Notes: generated by a model from the sequence alone, not told the origin. DNA of 64,000 bases from Perognathus longimembris pacificus (GCF_023159225.1 NC_063180.1:6941297-7005296), one strand, 5' to 3'. Shown: positions 21,065 through 32,403, counted from the first letter of the stretch. Program-made: numbers and translations.

Positions 21065-21130
21065 CTAGTTACTTGACTTATGTAACTGTAACACCTCTGT
21101 ATATCACCTTTACAATAACAATTTAAAAAA
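21065..21130 (+). repeat. L1 3' terminus
   Basis: TATGTAACTGTAACACCTCTG followed by TTTACAATAACAATTT and an A tail. Confidence 0.6.
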
Positions 21131-21149
21131 CAAACAACTAGGGCATAGC

Positions 21150-21325
21150 TATCAGGGTTGTGGCATATGATTACAATCCCAGCTGCTCAGGAGAAAGAAG
21201 TAAGATCTTTGTCTGAGGTCAGCCTACATAAAAACAAATGCAAAAGACTGGCTGCATGGCTCAAGTGGGGAAGTGCTTAGTACTTGCCTAGCAAGTTCAA
21301 TCACAAGTACAAGAAAAGAAAAAGA
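21150..21325 (+). repeat. B1+ID composite SINE (without Geo insertion)
   Basis: B1-like half (ATTACAATCCCAGCTGCTCAGG) followed by an ID-like half (ATGGCTCAAGTGGGGAAGTG, CTTGCCTAGCAAGTTCAATC). Confidence 0.65.
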
Positions 21326-21479
21326 AATAGAAGTCTGACACATGTTACAATTGAGATTAAACTTGAAACATTAGACTGAGTAAAAACGCCAGTCACAAAA
21401 TGACAAATATTGTTGTCTATTTCCACTTATAGCAGGTAACTAGTGTAGTCAAAACCAGAGAGAGAGAGAATTAGGAGGG

Positions 21480-21595
21480 TGAACAGTACAAGCCCATTAT
21501 CACAGCTGCAACCTCAGCTACTGGAGGTGAAAATTAAAAAGATCACACTTTGAAGTCAGACTGAGCAAAAAGTTAGCAAGACCCTCATCACAATA
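21480..21595 (+). repeat. B1-like SINE monomer
   Basis: ATCACAGCTGCAACCTCAGC start, ends in an A-rich stretch. Confidence 0.5.
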
Positions 21596-21601
21596 AATAC
21601 A

Positions 21602-21710
21602 CTGGGCGTGGTGGCACATGCCTACTTAATATCAGCCACATGGAAAGCATAGGTAAAAGGATGGTTGTAATCAGGCAAAAATTTAAGACCTTATTAAAAA
21701 AAATGAACTG
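21602..21710 (+). repeat. B1-like SINE monomer
   Basis: ACTGGGCGTGGTGGCACATG, a clear 7SL/B1 start. Confidence 0.7.
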
Positions 21711-21995
21711 TCCAGCAAGTATAAATCCCCAAGTATGAACGAGGTGTGTGTGTGGGGGTGGGGGGGAAACAGACAGAGACAGAGATGAGTTTCTCCTTAA
21801 TGGTTACAGAAATTCAATCTGATGAAAAGAGTTCTGGAGGTGAATGCTGGTGGTGGTTCTATAATACTGTGAATGTACCCAATAATATTAAATTGCACAC
21901 TTAAAAGGATTGAGTTGGTAAATTTTATACTATATGTATTTTGCAATAATCAAGAGTTTAAATGCTGCTATTTGGAGAGGTGATCTAAATTTTTA

Positions 21996-22207
21996 TTTTT
22001 TTATTTTTATTTTTTGGCCAGTCCTGAGGCTTGGACTCAGGGCCTGAGCACCGTCCCTGGCTTCTTTTTGCTCAAGGCTAGCACTCTGCCACTTGAGCCA
22101 CAGCGCCACTTCTGGCCATTTTCTGTATATGTGGTGCTGGGGAATTGAACCCAGGGCCTCATGTATATGAGGCAAGTTCTCTTGCCACTAGGCCATATCC
22201 CCAGCCC
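21996..22207 (-). repeat. IDL-Geo SINE
   Basis: Full-length. The direct repeat GATCTAAATTTTTAT flanks it. Confidence 0.95.
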
Positions 22208-23045
22208 GATCTAAATTTTTATAGTTAGCAAATGTTCTTTATATGAGTGTGTTAGGCAATTAGTGAAAATATTACTGTATTTCTTAATTTGGTAGAACAT
22301 GTAGTATTTTCTTTTCAATCATTTGTGATCTCACTTCTTATTCTAAAAATGTTCAACTGAAGCCCTTCATCTATAATCTTTTTAACATTATGTATCTATT
22401 TTTAAAAGGTTCTAACAAAATTTTAAAAGGATAGAGAAGAAGAACATAAAACTACAAGGGGGAAAAAAAGGAAATCCTAAATTTTCTATGAACAAGACCA
22501 GTAAGGGGAAAAAACAGGAAGGGGGGGTTGGAAATCAAATCAAGTAAAAATAAACTTAGATTCTACTTAATATGTTATATTAATTCCAAATATAAGTTTA
22601 TATTGTAGGAGGAAGAGTAAAAGTTCAACTATTATACTGTAATACTGTATTGACCCCTAGGGGGCAGCATGCTACTTTTAAAACTTAAGTGCATAATTAC
22701 CAGCAAATTCTTCTACTTATCATATACACTAGGCTTTAAAACTAGAGGTAAAAAACACGCACAGTGACAGGAGCAGGCACCATGTTTTCCACCTGTTTTT
22801 AAATGTGGCACAGAGAGATTTTATTTCCACAGACAAAAACAAGCTTATAAAGGTAGTATAACCCTTTCAAAGTTACATTGCAAGAAATTATCTGTGCTAG
22901 ACACCAGAGGCTGAAATTGTCATATCTAAGAGACTTATTTAATAAAAAATAGTAAGCACAATATATTCCAGACATTATATTAAGCACCGGGGACCTCTCA
23001 GAACTCATATATTAGCTAAAGCAGTAGAAAGTACTTTAAAAATAA
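22208..23045. other. intron 1, single-copy, with one CTCF-like motif
   Basis: No exon or familiar repeat. Holds the motif at 22654-22667. Confidence 0.5.
22654..22667 (+). promoter_or_regulatory. CTCF-like core motif
   Basis: CCCCTAGGGGGCAG fits the CTCF core CCASYAGRKGGCR except for one base. It is in single-copy sequence, not inside a SINE. Binding is not shown. Confidence 0.4.
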
Positions 23046-23049
23046 TTTG

Positions 23050-23125
23050 GAGAATGGGTAAGAATGGGATGGCTTACCTCACATGCAGTAGGTTCTGGAT
23101 TTACTCTCCAACACCACAATAAATA
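23050..23125 (+). repeat. ID-type SINE monomer, degenerate
   Basis: TTACCTCACATGCAGTAGG and CAACACCACAATAAATAAAT. Confidence 0.5.
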
Positions 23126-23151
23126 AATGAATGTTTCAATAAATAAATAAG

Positions 23152-23345
23152 GGCTGAGAATATGGCCTAGTGGTAGAGTGCTTGCCTCACATACATGAAG
23201 TCTGGGTTTGATTCCTCAGCACCACATATATAGAAAAAGCCAGAAGTAGTGCTGTGGCTCAAGTACTAGAGTGCTAGCCTTGAGCAAAAAGAAGCCAGGG
23301 ACAGTGCTCAGGCCCTGAGTTCAAGCCCCAGGACTGGCAAAAAAC
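23152..23345 (+). repeat. IDL-Geo SINE
   Basis: Full-length with short A-rich tail, inserted after an AATA repeat. Confidence 0.93.
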
Positions 23346-23424
23346 AAATAAGGAAATAAATAAATTGCAATTTTAAAAGTGATACATAAATATTAGACAA
23401 TACTATTTCTAAAAGCAATGTTAC

Positions 23425-23628
23425 GGGCTGGGGATATGGCCTAGTGGCAAGAGTGCTTGCCTCATATACATGAGGCCCTGGGTTCAATTCCCCAGCACCA
23501 CATATACAAAAAACAGCCAGAAGTGGCGCTGTGGCTCAAGTGGCAGAGTGCTAGCCTTGAGCCGGAAGAAGCCAGGGACGGCGCTCAGGCCCTGAGTCCA
23601 AGCCCCAGGACCAAAAAAAAAAAAAAAA
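23425..23628 (+). repeat. IDL-Geo SINE
   Basis: Full-length, A tail. Direct repeat AAAAGCAATGTTA on both sides. Confidence 0.95.
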
Positions 23629-23835
23629 GCAATGTTATCATTAGTTGAAATAATGTACGACTCTTGAATGATAAGGATAGTACACATTACTGTCTATCAA
23701 ATGTTTTTCCTTTATGAGATTTTTAAGCTCATTAAGACAGAATTCAGTTAAACAGTATGTGCAAATATCACAGAAGTATCAACATCACTTAGGCCTCTCT
23801 TTTCCTCTGTTTTTCCCCAATTGGTTTCTATAAGG

Positions 23836-23908
23836 GTGGGGCAGGGGGGAGGGGATAGGAGAGAGGAGAGGGAGAGGGAGAAGGGAGGAAGGAACAAGGG
23901 GGGGGGGA
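23836..23908. repeat. purine-rich low-complexity tract
   Basis: GGGAGAG-type repeats ending in a G9 run. Confidence 0.8.
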
Positions 23909-23909
23909 T

Positions 23910-23995
23910 TGACTGATTGATTTGGATCTCCATGGAACATGTGCAATGTCTACAGAAATTTTTGGTTGTCATTCAGTACTGAGTGGTATCTCCCA
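23910..23995 (+). repeat. MER20-like hAT transposon remnant
   Basis: CAATGTCTACAGAAATTTTTGG followed by TTGTC resembles the MER20 core CAATGTCTGGAGACATTTTTGG. Partial. Confidence 0.55.
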
Positions 23996-24049
23996 ATATA
24001 CCCATGGGAAAACGCTGGTTTTGCTTTGTTTTTAGTGGTTTTTGTTGTT

Positions 24050-24128
24050 GGCTTGTTCTTTTGTAATGCTGGAGAGTGAACTCAGGACCTTACTCATCCT
24101 AGGCAAATGATTGGCCTACCTACCATAA
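24050..24128 (-). repeat. ID-type SINE monomer
   Basis: Reverse ID: AGTGAACTCAGGACCTTACTC and CTAGGCAAATGATTGGCC. Confidence 0.6.
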
Positions 24129-24735
24129 GCTACATCATGAACTAAGTTTTCTTCCAATTTTCAACCGATCACAGACTATGTCTGATTCTATTTTCCAAAA
24201 ATGGCAGCAAACATATTTCTAGAATTTTACCACCATATCAAGAGGTAGAACTTATGACATACTCTCCCATGAATGTAGGAAAATCTCTATGGATGTTTCT
24301 GAGTAAGAGGTACAGTAGAAATAACAGTACTTCTGAAGTAAGATCATAAAAGAAGATAGAACTTTCACATGGATTTGTCTAGAGACATTATCCTTGGAAT
24401 CAGACATCAGTCTCTGAGGAAGTACAAGATATATGTATGTACAAAGGAACTGTAGTCCCTGACCCACAGGCCTGGGGGGTGTCCCAGCTGATAGCAACAA
24501 CCTGCCTACTATATGAGTACAGCATCTTCAGTGAAGTCACCACATGTCTTTCCTGCCAAGCCTTGCCCAAATTACAGATTCAGAAACATAGAAATAACTG
24601 TTACTCTTTTTAACTATGAAGTTTTGAGATAGTCTGAGACACAGCAGTAACTAAAGAATATGGTTCTTTTTACGAATACAAGGTGACTAGAAAATAAAAA
24701 TTTAAAGATAATACAAAAAGGGTAAGGCAGAGGAT
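24129..24735. other. intron 1, single-copy
   Basis: No exon recognised. The open frame at 24252-24500 on the minus strand has no recognisable similarity. Confidence 0.45.
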
Positions 24736-24739
24736 GTGT

Positions 24740-25035
24740 AATCCCAGCTATAAGTAGCACTTGCCTGGGCTGGGAATGTGGCTTAGTGGTAAAGTGCTTG
24801 CCTAGCATGCATGAAGCCCTGGGTTCGATTCTCAGCACCACATAAACAGAAAAAGCCGGAAGTGGTGCTGTGGCTCAAGTGGTAGAGTGCTAGCCCTGAG
24901 CAAAAGGAAGCCAGGAACAGTGCTCAGGCCCTGAGTTCAAGCCCCAGGACTGGCAAAAAAAAACAAACAACAAAACAAAACAAGAAGCACTTGCCTAGTG
25001 TGTTCAAGGTCCTGAATTTGATCCCTAGGAGCAAT
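24740..25035 (+). repeat. ID-like unit split by a SINE
   Basis: CACTTGCCTAGTGTGTTCAAGG and GAATTTGATCCCTAGG are the halves of an old B1/ID unit interrupted at 24768. Confidence 0.55.
24768..24985 (+). repeat. IDL-Geo SINE
   Basis: Older subfamily with CTAGCATGCATGAAGCCC. Direct repeat AGCACTTGCCT on both sides. Confidence 0.93.
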
Positions 25036-25600
25036 AAAGAATAATAGTGACTTGATTAAACACTATAAAGGTAGATAGATTGGTCTATCCACATGGAAGA
25101 CATTATAATGCAGACTCCTACACCAACCTCCCATGAAAGCTTCTGCTTCCTCTTCTCTCACAGATACACACAAACTAAATGTGGCAAAATTTTAATAAAT
25201 CCTGATCATTGATGGCAAAGATACAAGTGTTCATTGTATTATTCTTTTTAATTTTGTGTTTGAAAGTTTTCAAAATAAAGTTGTGAAAAATATTTAAAAG
25301 AAAAAATTGAATTAAAAAAAAACAAAAAAAATTGAAATTAAAACAAAAAATTAGAAAGGCACAGATGTATAATTTACACTATTCTACTAACGTACTGAAG
25401 TCAAAATAATACTATACATAATTTACCGATTGTCTATTGAACCCCAAATCCACTGAACTTTTTATATCAATGTTTGTTACTTAAATGAGAGTCAGAATCA
25501 CTTGAAGACATCCTGAAACATGTAGATTTATAGGACTCACTTCTGAATTCTGAAAGAATACTTTCAACAAGTCCTGAAAGAAAGCATTATTCATGCGTGG
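25036..25600. other. intron 1, AT-rich, no feature seen
   Basis: A low-complexity A-rich part lies near 25.30-25.35 kb. Confidence 0.45.
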
Positions 25601-25604
25601 GAGG

Positions 25605-25770
25605 CAGGAAGGGGAGAATGAGCGATAGAACTGAATCTCCATGAAACAAGTGCAATGTCTACAGGCATTTTTGGTTGTTAGGAGGGAGAACATGCTATGG
25701 GTACCTAAGTGCAAAGGACAGTGGCCCCACCAAATACAACAAAAAGTCAACAATGTTGAAACAGAAGATC
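25605..25770 (+). repeat. MER20-like hAT transposon remnant
   Basis: CAATGTCTACAGGCATTTTTGG, then AAAGGACAGTGGCCCCACCA, both in MER20 order. Confidence 0.55.
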
Positions 25771-25957
25771 TGACCAACACAGTGTTTTGAAAAATTTTAA
25801 GACATTTAATTGTTCCCTTTATTTCTCTCATTATTATAAAACAAGTAGAAAATGAAAAAGATGAGGCAACAGGCTGACTCTGTTAATTTTCACTTGCATT
25901 GTCTTCTGCTTTGTCTTTTAACCACCCAGACATTCCTCGTATCAAAAGCTGAGTTTA

Positions 25958-26166
25958 GGGCTGGGAATATGGCCTAGTGGTAGAGTTGCTTGCCTTGTAT
26001 ACACAAAGCCCTAGGTTCGATTCCTCAGCACCACATATATAGAAAATGGCCAGAAGTGGCACTATGGCTCAAGTGGCAGAGTGCTAACCTTAAGCAAAAA
26101 GGAAGCCAGGGACAGTGCTCAGGCCCTGAGTTCAAGACCCAGGACTGGCAAAAAAAAAAAAAAAAA
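25958..26166 (+). repeat. IDL-Geo SINE
   Basis: Full-length with A tail. Imperfect duplication AGCTGAGTTTA / AGTTGAGTTTA. Confidence 0.94.
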
Positions 26167-26174
26167 GTTGAGTT

Positions 26175-26395
26175 TATGCCAAGACCCATTAGCTCATTCC
26201 TGTAATCCTAGCTACTCAGGAGGCTGGAATCTCTTAGGATTATGGTTGAAAGCCAGCCTGGGCAGAAAAGTCCACGAGACACCATCTCCAATTAACTAGT
26301 AAAAAGTCAAACCAGAGGAGCAGCTTAAATAGTGGAGTTTCCAGCTGTGAGAAGAAGAGCAAAAGGACCAGGGCACTGTATTCTAGCCTATAATG
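26175..26395 (+). repeat. B1-type composite SINE, 3' part degraded
   Basis: CTCATTCCTGTAATCCTAGC and GAAAGCCAGCCTGGGCAG are clear. The right half is blurred. Confidence 0.75.
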
Positions 26396-26399
26396 ACAG

Positions 26400-26730
26400 G
26401 CAAAGGGATTCACCTGGAAAAAATTATGTTGACTGGAGTAGAGAGACAAAGGGTACATGTTTCCTCTCATATGTGTAATACATTTAAAATACAAACATAT
26501 AAGAAAATATAAACAGCATCCTATGCATATATATTTATGATCAAACTAAGTTCAGTACAGAGGTGTGGATTCCCATGGTTCCTTTTAACAAAAACTTGGA
26601 AGGGATGAGTCGGGTTGGGATAGACAGAGGTGACACTGATCAAAATACATTGTACACATAATTTGACATGTTAGTTTGAAACCGCTGGGTTTAAGATAAT
26701 GTATTCATTAAAATTTTTAAATAAAGGGAG
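26400..26730 (+). repeat. L1 3' end / 3' UTR, old
   Basis: L1-type tail: TTTCCTCTCATATGTG, later ATACATTGTACACATAATTTG and TTCATTAAAATTTTTAAATA. Confidence 0.6.
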
Positions 26731-26734
26731 TCTC

Positions 26735-27225
26735 ATTCTTCTTGAATGAACAGATGAGGGCAGGACAGGGACACTTGAATTTGTGACTGCTTTGACCAAC
26801 AGAGTATAAGAGATGTGATGCTATGACTTCTAAGACTATATTAGAAAATGCCTTTAGCTTCTATCTGGCTTTCCTGCAATACTCACTCCCAGAATGCTTC
26901 CCCGCCCCCCAAGAACCCAGCCAACATGCTTTAAGAAACCAAAGCCATATAGGAGACCATACATAAATGCTCCACTTAACTGCCTCAGCTGAGCCCATCC
27001 TTTAGTTATTAGATATATGAATATGGTTCTTCCTGACCCCCAAGTGTTCCCATAGCCATTCTCAGCAAGTGGACAGTGTAGAACAGAAAAGAACCATCAT
27101 TGTAGGGCCCTATCTGAATTCCTCACTCTCAGTCCATAATGTTTATGGCATTAAATATTGACTTGGTTTATTAAGCAGCAATAATAACTAAAATATCTCA
27201 CATTCTGTCACTTTATTCCTAAAAC
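26735..27225 (+). repeat. MLT1-like LTR (ERVL-MaLR)
   Basis: Order of motifs fits MLT1: TTTGACCAACAGAGTATAAG early, a CCAAGTGTTCCCATAG part, and a TTAAGCAGCAATAATAACTAA-like 3' end. Confidence 0.6.
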
Positions 27226-27344
27226 AGTGACAGTCCATCATTATAATCCCTGGAAAGATTAGGGGGCTTGCCTAAAGTCATATAACAAAATTAAGAATAG
27301 ATATACTAGTCAGAAAGAGGATATTGTTTCAACCACATAATAAT

Positions 27345-27562
27345 GACTTTGTTTTTGTTTTTTGCCGGTCCTGGGCACTGTCCCTGAGGTTCTTTGGTTG
27401 AAGGCTAGTGCTCTATCACTTGAGTCACAGCACAATTTCAGCTTTTCCTAAGCAGTTTATTTAGGAGTTAAGAGTCTCACAGACTTTCCTGTCTTGGCTG
27501 GCTTCGAATCATGATCCTTAGATCTCAACCTCCTGAGCAGCTAAGATTACAAGCACCTGGCA
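27345..27562 (-). repeat. B1+Geo composite SINE
   Basis: Reverse: TTTTGCCGGTCCTGGGCAC, then CTTGGCTGGCTTCGAATCATG. Confidence 0.85.
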
Positions 27563-27587
27563 ATAATGATACTAAAGTTACTCTTAT

Positions 27588-27799
27588 TATTCTTTTTTTT
27601 TTTTGGCCAGTCCTGGGCCTTGGACTCAGGGCCTGAGCACTGTCCCTGGCTTCTTTTTTGCTCAAGGCTAGCACTCTGCCACTTGAGCCATAGCGCCGCT
27701 TCTGGCCGTTTTCTGTATATGTGGTGCTGGGGAATCGAACCTAGGGCCTCGTGTATCCGAGGCAGGCACTCTTGCCACTAGGCTATATCCCCAGCCCCC
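27588..27799 (-). repeat. IDL-Geo SINE
   Basis: Young subfamily (GTATCCGAGGCAGGCACTC). Duplication CTTATTATTCTTTT on both sides. Confidence 0.95.
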
Positions 27800-28214
27800 T
27801 TATTATTCTTTTCTAAGTCACTCATGTAAAAGCCTAAGTTCACTGGCAATAACATTGAAAAAGAGACAGCATTAGTTTCCATGTTCAAATTTAATCTACA
27901 AGAGACCACCAATTGTTTCTTCACCCCAAATCACTAGAAAAATTTATTCAAAAATAAAGTCACGTAAAATTTACTGACATATGTTAAAGAGAATAACTCA
28001 CTGTTCACGTGCTTGCGATATTAGTAGAAAGATTTTATGTCTTGTTGTTTAATAGCCTAGTTTTACTAACCTCTCCCCACAGCTCTCTTATATTCCTAAA
28101 TTAGTGTCAAATAGAAATATGTCCTTGCTAAAAAAAAATGAATAAATATAGATGAATTGGGAAACCAATAAAAAGCCATTCATTTTGCTGATTACTACAA
28201 AATACAAATGTTGT
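27800..28214. other. intron 1, single-copy
   Basis: Nothing recognised. Confidence 0.45.
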
Positions 28215-28400
28215 GGGGCTGGGAATATGGCCTAGTGGCAAGAGTACTTAAAGCCCTGGGTTTGATTCCTCAGCACCAAATATATAGAAAAGGCCAGAAG
28301 TGGCGCTTTGGCACATGTGGCAGAGTGCTAGCCTTGAGCAAAAAGAAGCCAGGGACAGTGCGCAGGCCCTGAGTTCAAGCCCCAGGACTGGCAAAAACAA
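28215..28400 (+). repeat. IDL-Geo SINE with small deletion in left half
   Basis: AGAGTACTTAAAGCCCTGG shows loss of the anticodon-loop region. Confidence 0.9.
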
Positions 28401-28603
28401 AAACCAAAAAACAAATATTCTGCTACTATGTTGTACTCATCATTTTCTGATCCTCCTCTGTAAAACAATAGTACATTTTGTGATTTGTATGTACTCTCCT
28501 ATATGGAAGCTATACCACATGTGACTAAGCATTTCAAATGTGACTAAGACTTAAGAATTGGTCTTGGCATTACTGGGATTGAATTTTTTTTTTAATTAAG
28601 CGA

Positions 28604-28860
28604 AGCTGGGCACTGGTGGCTCAGGCCTGTAATCCTAGCTTCTCGGAAGGCTGAAATATGAGGATCATAGTTTGAAGCCAGCCAAGGAGGAAAGTCCATG
28701 AGACTCTTACCTCCAATAAACTACACGTCCCCTCCCACCCCTACCCCAGCCTCACCAAAAAAAAAAAAAAAAAGAAAAAAATATAAAGCTGTAAAAGTAG
28801 ATACAGCACCCATGCTCTGAGGTCAAGCCCCAGGAGGACCAGCACCCTCTTACCCACGAG
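28604..28860 (+). repeat. B1+Geo composite SINE, middle replaced by C-rich and A-rich sequence
   Basis: Clear GCTGGGCACTGGTGGCTCAG start. The Geo half is reduced to its end (GAGGTCAAGCCCCAGGAGG). Confidence 0.75.
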
Positions 28861-28971
28861 ACAGTGCAGGATTTATAATCTAACAGTACGGGACTACAAA
28901 TTCCCCAGTATAGAATTACAAGTGTACCCTTCTAGTTGTAATATTTGATCATTTCTAATTCTCAACATTAA

Positions 28972-29140
28972 GAGGCTGCCTAGTGGTAAAGTGCTTGCCT
29001 CAATACCACATAAGCAGAAAAAGCCGCAAGTAGCACTGTGGCTCCAGTGGTAGAGAGTGCTAACCTTGAGCAAAAGAAGCTCAGGGACAACACTCAGGTT
29101 CTGAGTGCAAGCCCCAGGACTGGCAAAAAAAAAAAAAAAA
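28972..29140 (+). repeat. IDL-Geo SINE, degenerate
   Basis: GCCTAGTGGTAAAGTGCTTG with loss of the B-box region, then a complete Geo half and A tail. Confidence 0.85.
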
Positions 29141-29238
29141 GATTTGATCTAACATTAAAAAAGGTGTCTTTTCCTTCTAAAATTGAGTAGACAAGTGAAC
29201 CTAAGTACATATCAAATAGATAACAAAATCATATGGTG

Positions 29239-29470
29239 GAAGCAATCTTGGCAATTGTTAATCAAAATATTCTTGGCCATAGTTGAAAGACTTTTCAGTA
29301 GAGAACCAGATTTAAAAATATTTAGATTTTACAGGCCATATGATCTCTGATCCAACGACTTAATTCTACCTTTGTGGCATGAAATCAATCACAAATGACA
29401 TATAAAAAATGGATATGTGGGGTTGGGAATATGTCCTATTGGTAGAGTGCTTGCCTTGCATACATGAATG
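29239..29470 (+). repeat. donor copy of a local duplication (see 29926-30155)
   Basis: About 180 bp of single-copy sequence plus the start of a SINE. It is repeated 687 bp downstream with few differences. Confidence 0.9.
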
Positions 29471-29597
29471 AAGCCCTGGGTTTGATTCCTTGGCACCACA
29501 TATATAGAAAAAGCCAGAAGGGGTGCTGCGGTAGAATGCTAGCCTTGAGCAAAAAGAAGCCAGGCCCTGAGCCCCAGGACTGACAAAAAAAAAAAAA
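29419..29597 (+). repeat. IDL-Geo SINE
   Basis: Has the unusual AATATGTCCTATTGG (family: AATATGGCCTAGTGG). The Geo half is shortened. Confidence 0.9.
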
Positions 29598-29879
29598 GTA
29601 TGTGTCTACAAAAAACAGTTTATCTAGATTCTTTAAAAAATGGTAAGTAGGAAGAAATGTGGTCAAGAAAGTGGAGTAAATTAGAAGTTATACAACTGAA
29701 AAAAATCTGGATACACTATATTTTAGGTAACAGTATTGTAGCAATACTAAATTTCCTGAATGAGGTTATGTGCTTAATCCCTAGAAGAGGCATATGTGCA
29801 TATTAAAATATGACCAAATCTGTTATGACCAATATATCTGCAATTTCCTAACAATAAGAAATTTTAAAAGCATTTATAG

Positions 29880-30310
29880 GGGCTGGGGATATGGCCTAGT
29901 GGTAGAGTGCTTGCCTCGCATACATGAAGCAATCTTGGCAATTGTTTATCACAATATTCTTGGCCAGAATTGAAAGACTTTTCAGTACAGAACCAGATTT
30001 TAAAATATTTAGGTTTTACAGGCCATATGATCTCTGATCCAACTACTTAATTCTACCTTTGTAGCATGAAATCAATCACAAATGACATATAAAAATATGT
30101 ATGTGGGGCTGGGAATATGTCCTAGTGGTAGAGTTCTTGCCTTGACTACATGAAGCCCTGGGTTCGGTTCTCCAGCACCACATATATAGAAAAAAGCCAG
30201 AAGTGGCACTGTGGCTCAAGCAGTAGAGGGCTAGCCTTGAGCAAAAGGAAGACAAGGACAGTGCTCAGGCCCTGAGTTCAAGCCCCAAGACTGGCAAAAA
30301 AACAAACAAA
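29880..30310 (+). repeat. IDL-Geo SINE carrying a templated insertion
   Basis: The SINE starts at 29880 and breaks at ACATGAAGC (29930). It is followed by a copy of 29239-29470 that includes the start of a second SINE, and then runs to the A tail. AGCATTTATAG flanks the whole unit (about 29870 and 30316), so one SINE insertion enclosed the extra sequence. Confidence 0.85.
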
Positions 30311-30319
30311 CAAAAAGCA

Positions 30320-30965
30320 TTTATAGTCTTTATACTAGTTTCATGTAATTCTTTTGTTTCATTTTACAGGTAGAGGAGAGGCAATAGAAAACTTTGATCA
30401 AATATACACATCAAATCTCTCTGGGTACAGTGAAATGGAAATTAAAGAGATAAACTAATGGCAGAATGAACTTTAAGGAGACTACTATAAAACTCCAAAC
30501 AAGACATGATGGGTTCCTGACAATTTACATCAAGAAAATTTTAAATCATCCCAAATAATTACAAAAGTTGTGCCCAGGTTTCACACTGACAAAAGGAAAA
30601 TCAAGTGGTGATAGGGCTACAACAGAAAATTAGATAAGAAAATTCAATAGCAAACACGAGTGGCAATCCAGACAATCCATTAGAAAGTGGTATCCAGGAA
30701 CTTATAGCAGCAAGCAAGAGACAAGGAATGATAAAGGCAAGCAAGGCTTTATGTCCTGGAGCTCAGATAAGGTATCCCAGCCATCAGGAAAAACACAAAA
30801 AGCAAACATGGAAGTAAGCAACATGTCTAATTTTGGGGCTCTTCATTTAAAGTTTATAGCTGAGTTTCATCTGTAAGGGTGAAGTTTAGGAGTTCAAAAA
30901 TAGGACATAATAGTGAAAACCAGGACACAAGCTGAACAGACAAAAATCTATTTTTGAAACCTCGA
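30320..30965. other. intron 1, single-copy
   Basis: Nothing recognised. Confidence 0.45.
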
Positions 30966-30966
30966 T

Positions 30967-31200
30967 CTGGCTGGGAACCAATGGCTCATGCCTACAATCT
31001 CAGGAGACAGAGAGATGACAATCAGGAGGATCTTAGCCTCAAGCTAAACCAGACAAAAAGGAAGTGAGATCTAATCTCAATCAACAGCTAGCCACGGTGG
31101 TACATAAATACCATCCAGCTATGCAGGAGACATAAATAGGAGGACAGTAGTCCAGGCTAGCCTGGGCACAAATTCAAAATCCTATCTCCCAAATAACTAG
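30967..31200 (+). repeat. two B1-like monomers in tandem, degenerate
   Basis: GGCTGGGAACCAATGGCTCATG starts the first. GCTAGCCACGGTGGTACATAA starts the second at about 31085. Confidence 0.6.
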
Positions 31201-31202
31201 AG

Positions 31203-31435
31203 CATTCAAGCACTAGTGGTTCATACCTGTGATCCTAGCTAGCTATTTAGGAGACTGAAATTTGAGAACAGTGCTTCGAAACCAGCCCTAATAGAAAAGT
31301 CCATGACACTCCTTTCTGTAATTAACGATCAAAAAGCCAGAACTGGAGTTATAGCTCAAATGGTAAAGCACTAGCCTTGAGAAAAAAATGCTAAGGGCCA
31401 GTGCCTAGGCCCTGAGTTCAAGCTCTAGCACTAGC
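31203..31435 (+). repeat. B1+Geo composite SINE
   Basis: CATACCTGTGATCCTAGCTAG, then Geo half with GCCTAGGCCCTGAGTTCAAGC. Confidence 0.85.
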
Positions 31436-31454
31436 ATGAAAACAAAGTATAAAA

Positions 31455-31540
31455 GGCTGAGGGCATGGTGGCTCCAAGTGACAGAATACTTGTCTAGCAA
31501 GAGTGAGGTCCTGAGTTCAACCCCCAGCGATAGACATAGA
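31455..31540 (+). repeat. ID-type SINE monomer
   Basis: GGGCATGGTGGCTCCAAGTG and GAGTTCAACCCCCAGCG. Confidence 0.65.
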
Positions 31541-31594
31541 TTGATCAGATAGACAAAACCTCAACCTGTGAAAGTCTAGACAACTCAAGTTTTG

Positions 31595-31690
31595 GGTGCT
31601 CATATTCCTTACCTAAAATAAAGAGAATGATACCAACTACTCCATAGGGTTATTGAGAGATATAAGTAAGAAGTCATACTTTAAAATACC
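31595..31690 (+). repeat. MIR fragment, 3' part
   Basis: Text like AAAATAAAGAGAATGATACC, then GGGTTATTGAGAG, in MIR order. Confidence 0.5.
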
Positions 31691-32027
31691 AGTAGAGTTT
31701 AATGGATACTAGATTCATTCTTCTTTTCTCTTTTCCTCTCAGGTCTCATCTGAACTACTAAAATGATGAAGGCAGAATCTTTTCTGAATCAGCCACAAAG
31801 TCTTAAAGGCTAGTCCAACTAGGCATTAGAGGACTTCAGGTTCAGAAAGTCAGGCAAGTCATTAATATAAAGTGCCTCATAGGAATACTAGTTCACTCAG
31901 AAATGAGGTGAAAGCAAATGTCTTACACAAGTAAAAGGGCTTAAAAACGGAAGTATAGTAAGAGCTTAATGATCAGAATTAGCATAACAGTGTATCTACA
32001 CATTAAAATGTCCTTATATAAGAAGGA
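31691..32027. other. intron 1, single-copy
   Basis: Nothing recognised. Confidence 0.45.
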
Positions 32028-32230
32028 AGGGGAGGCTGAGATTAAGGCCTAGTGGTTAAGTGCTCACCTTGTATATATGAGGCCCTGGGTTCGATTCCTC
32101 AGCACCACATATATAGAAAAGGCCAGAAGTGGCGCTGTAGCTCAAGTGGTACAGTGCTCTAGCCTGGAGCAAAAAGAAGCCAGGGACAGTACTCAGGCCC
32201 TGAGTCCAAGCACCAGGACTGGCAAAAAAA
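32028..32230 (+). repeat. IDL-Geo SINE
   Basis: GGCTGAGATTAAGGCCTAGTGG, full length, A-rich tail leading into a GGGA repeat. Confidence 0.92.
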
Positions 32231-32284
32231 ATAAAAATAAAATTTAAAAAAAGGGAGGGAGGGAGAAAAGGAAGGAAAGGTAAT

Positions 32285-32403
32285 GAAAAATATAGGGTAT
32301 AAGATATCACAAGAAATGTATTAAAAAAAACAAGAAATGTATTCACTGCCTTATTAGGTAACTGTACCCCCTTTGCATAACACCTTTTCAATAAAATTTT
32401 TTT
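32285..32403 (+). repeat. L1 3' end
   Basis: ATTAGGTAACTGTACCCCC, then TTTTCAATAAAATTTT. Contains a small internal repeat of ACAAGAAATGTATT. Confidence 0.65.
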
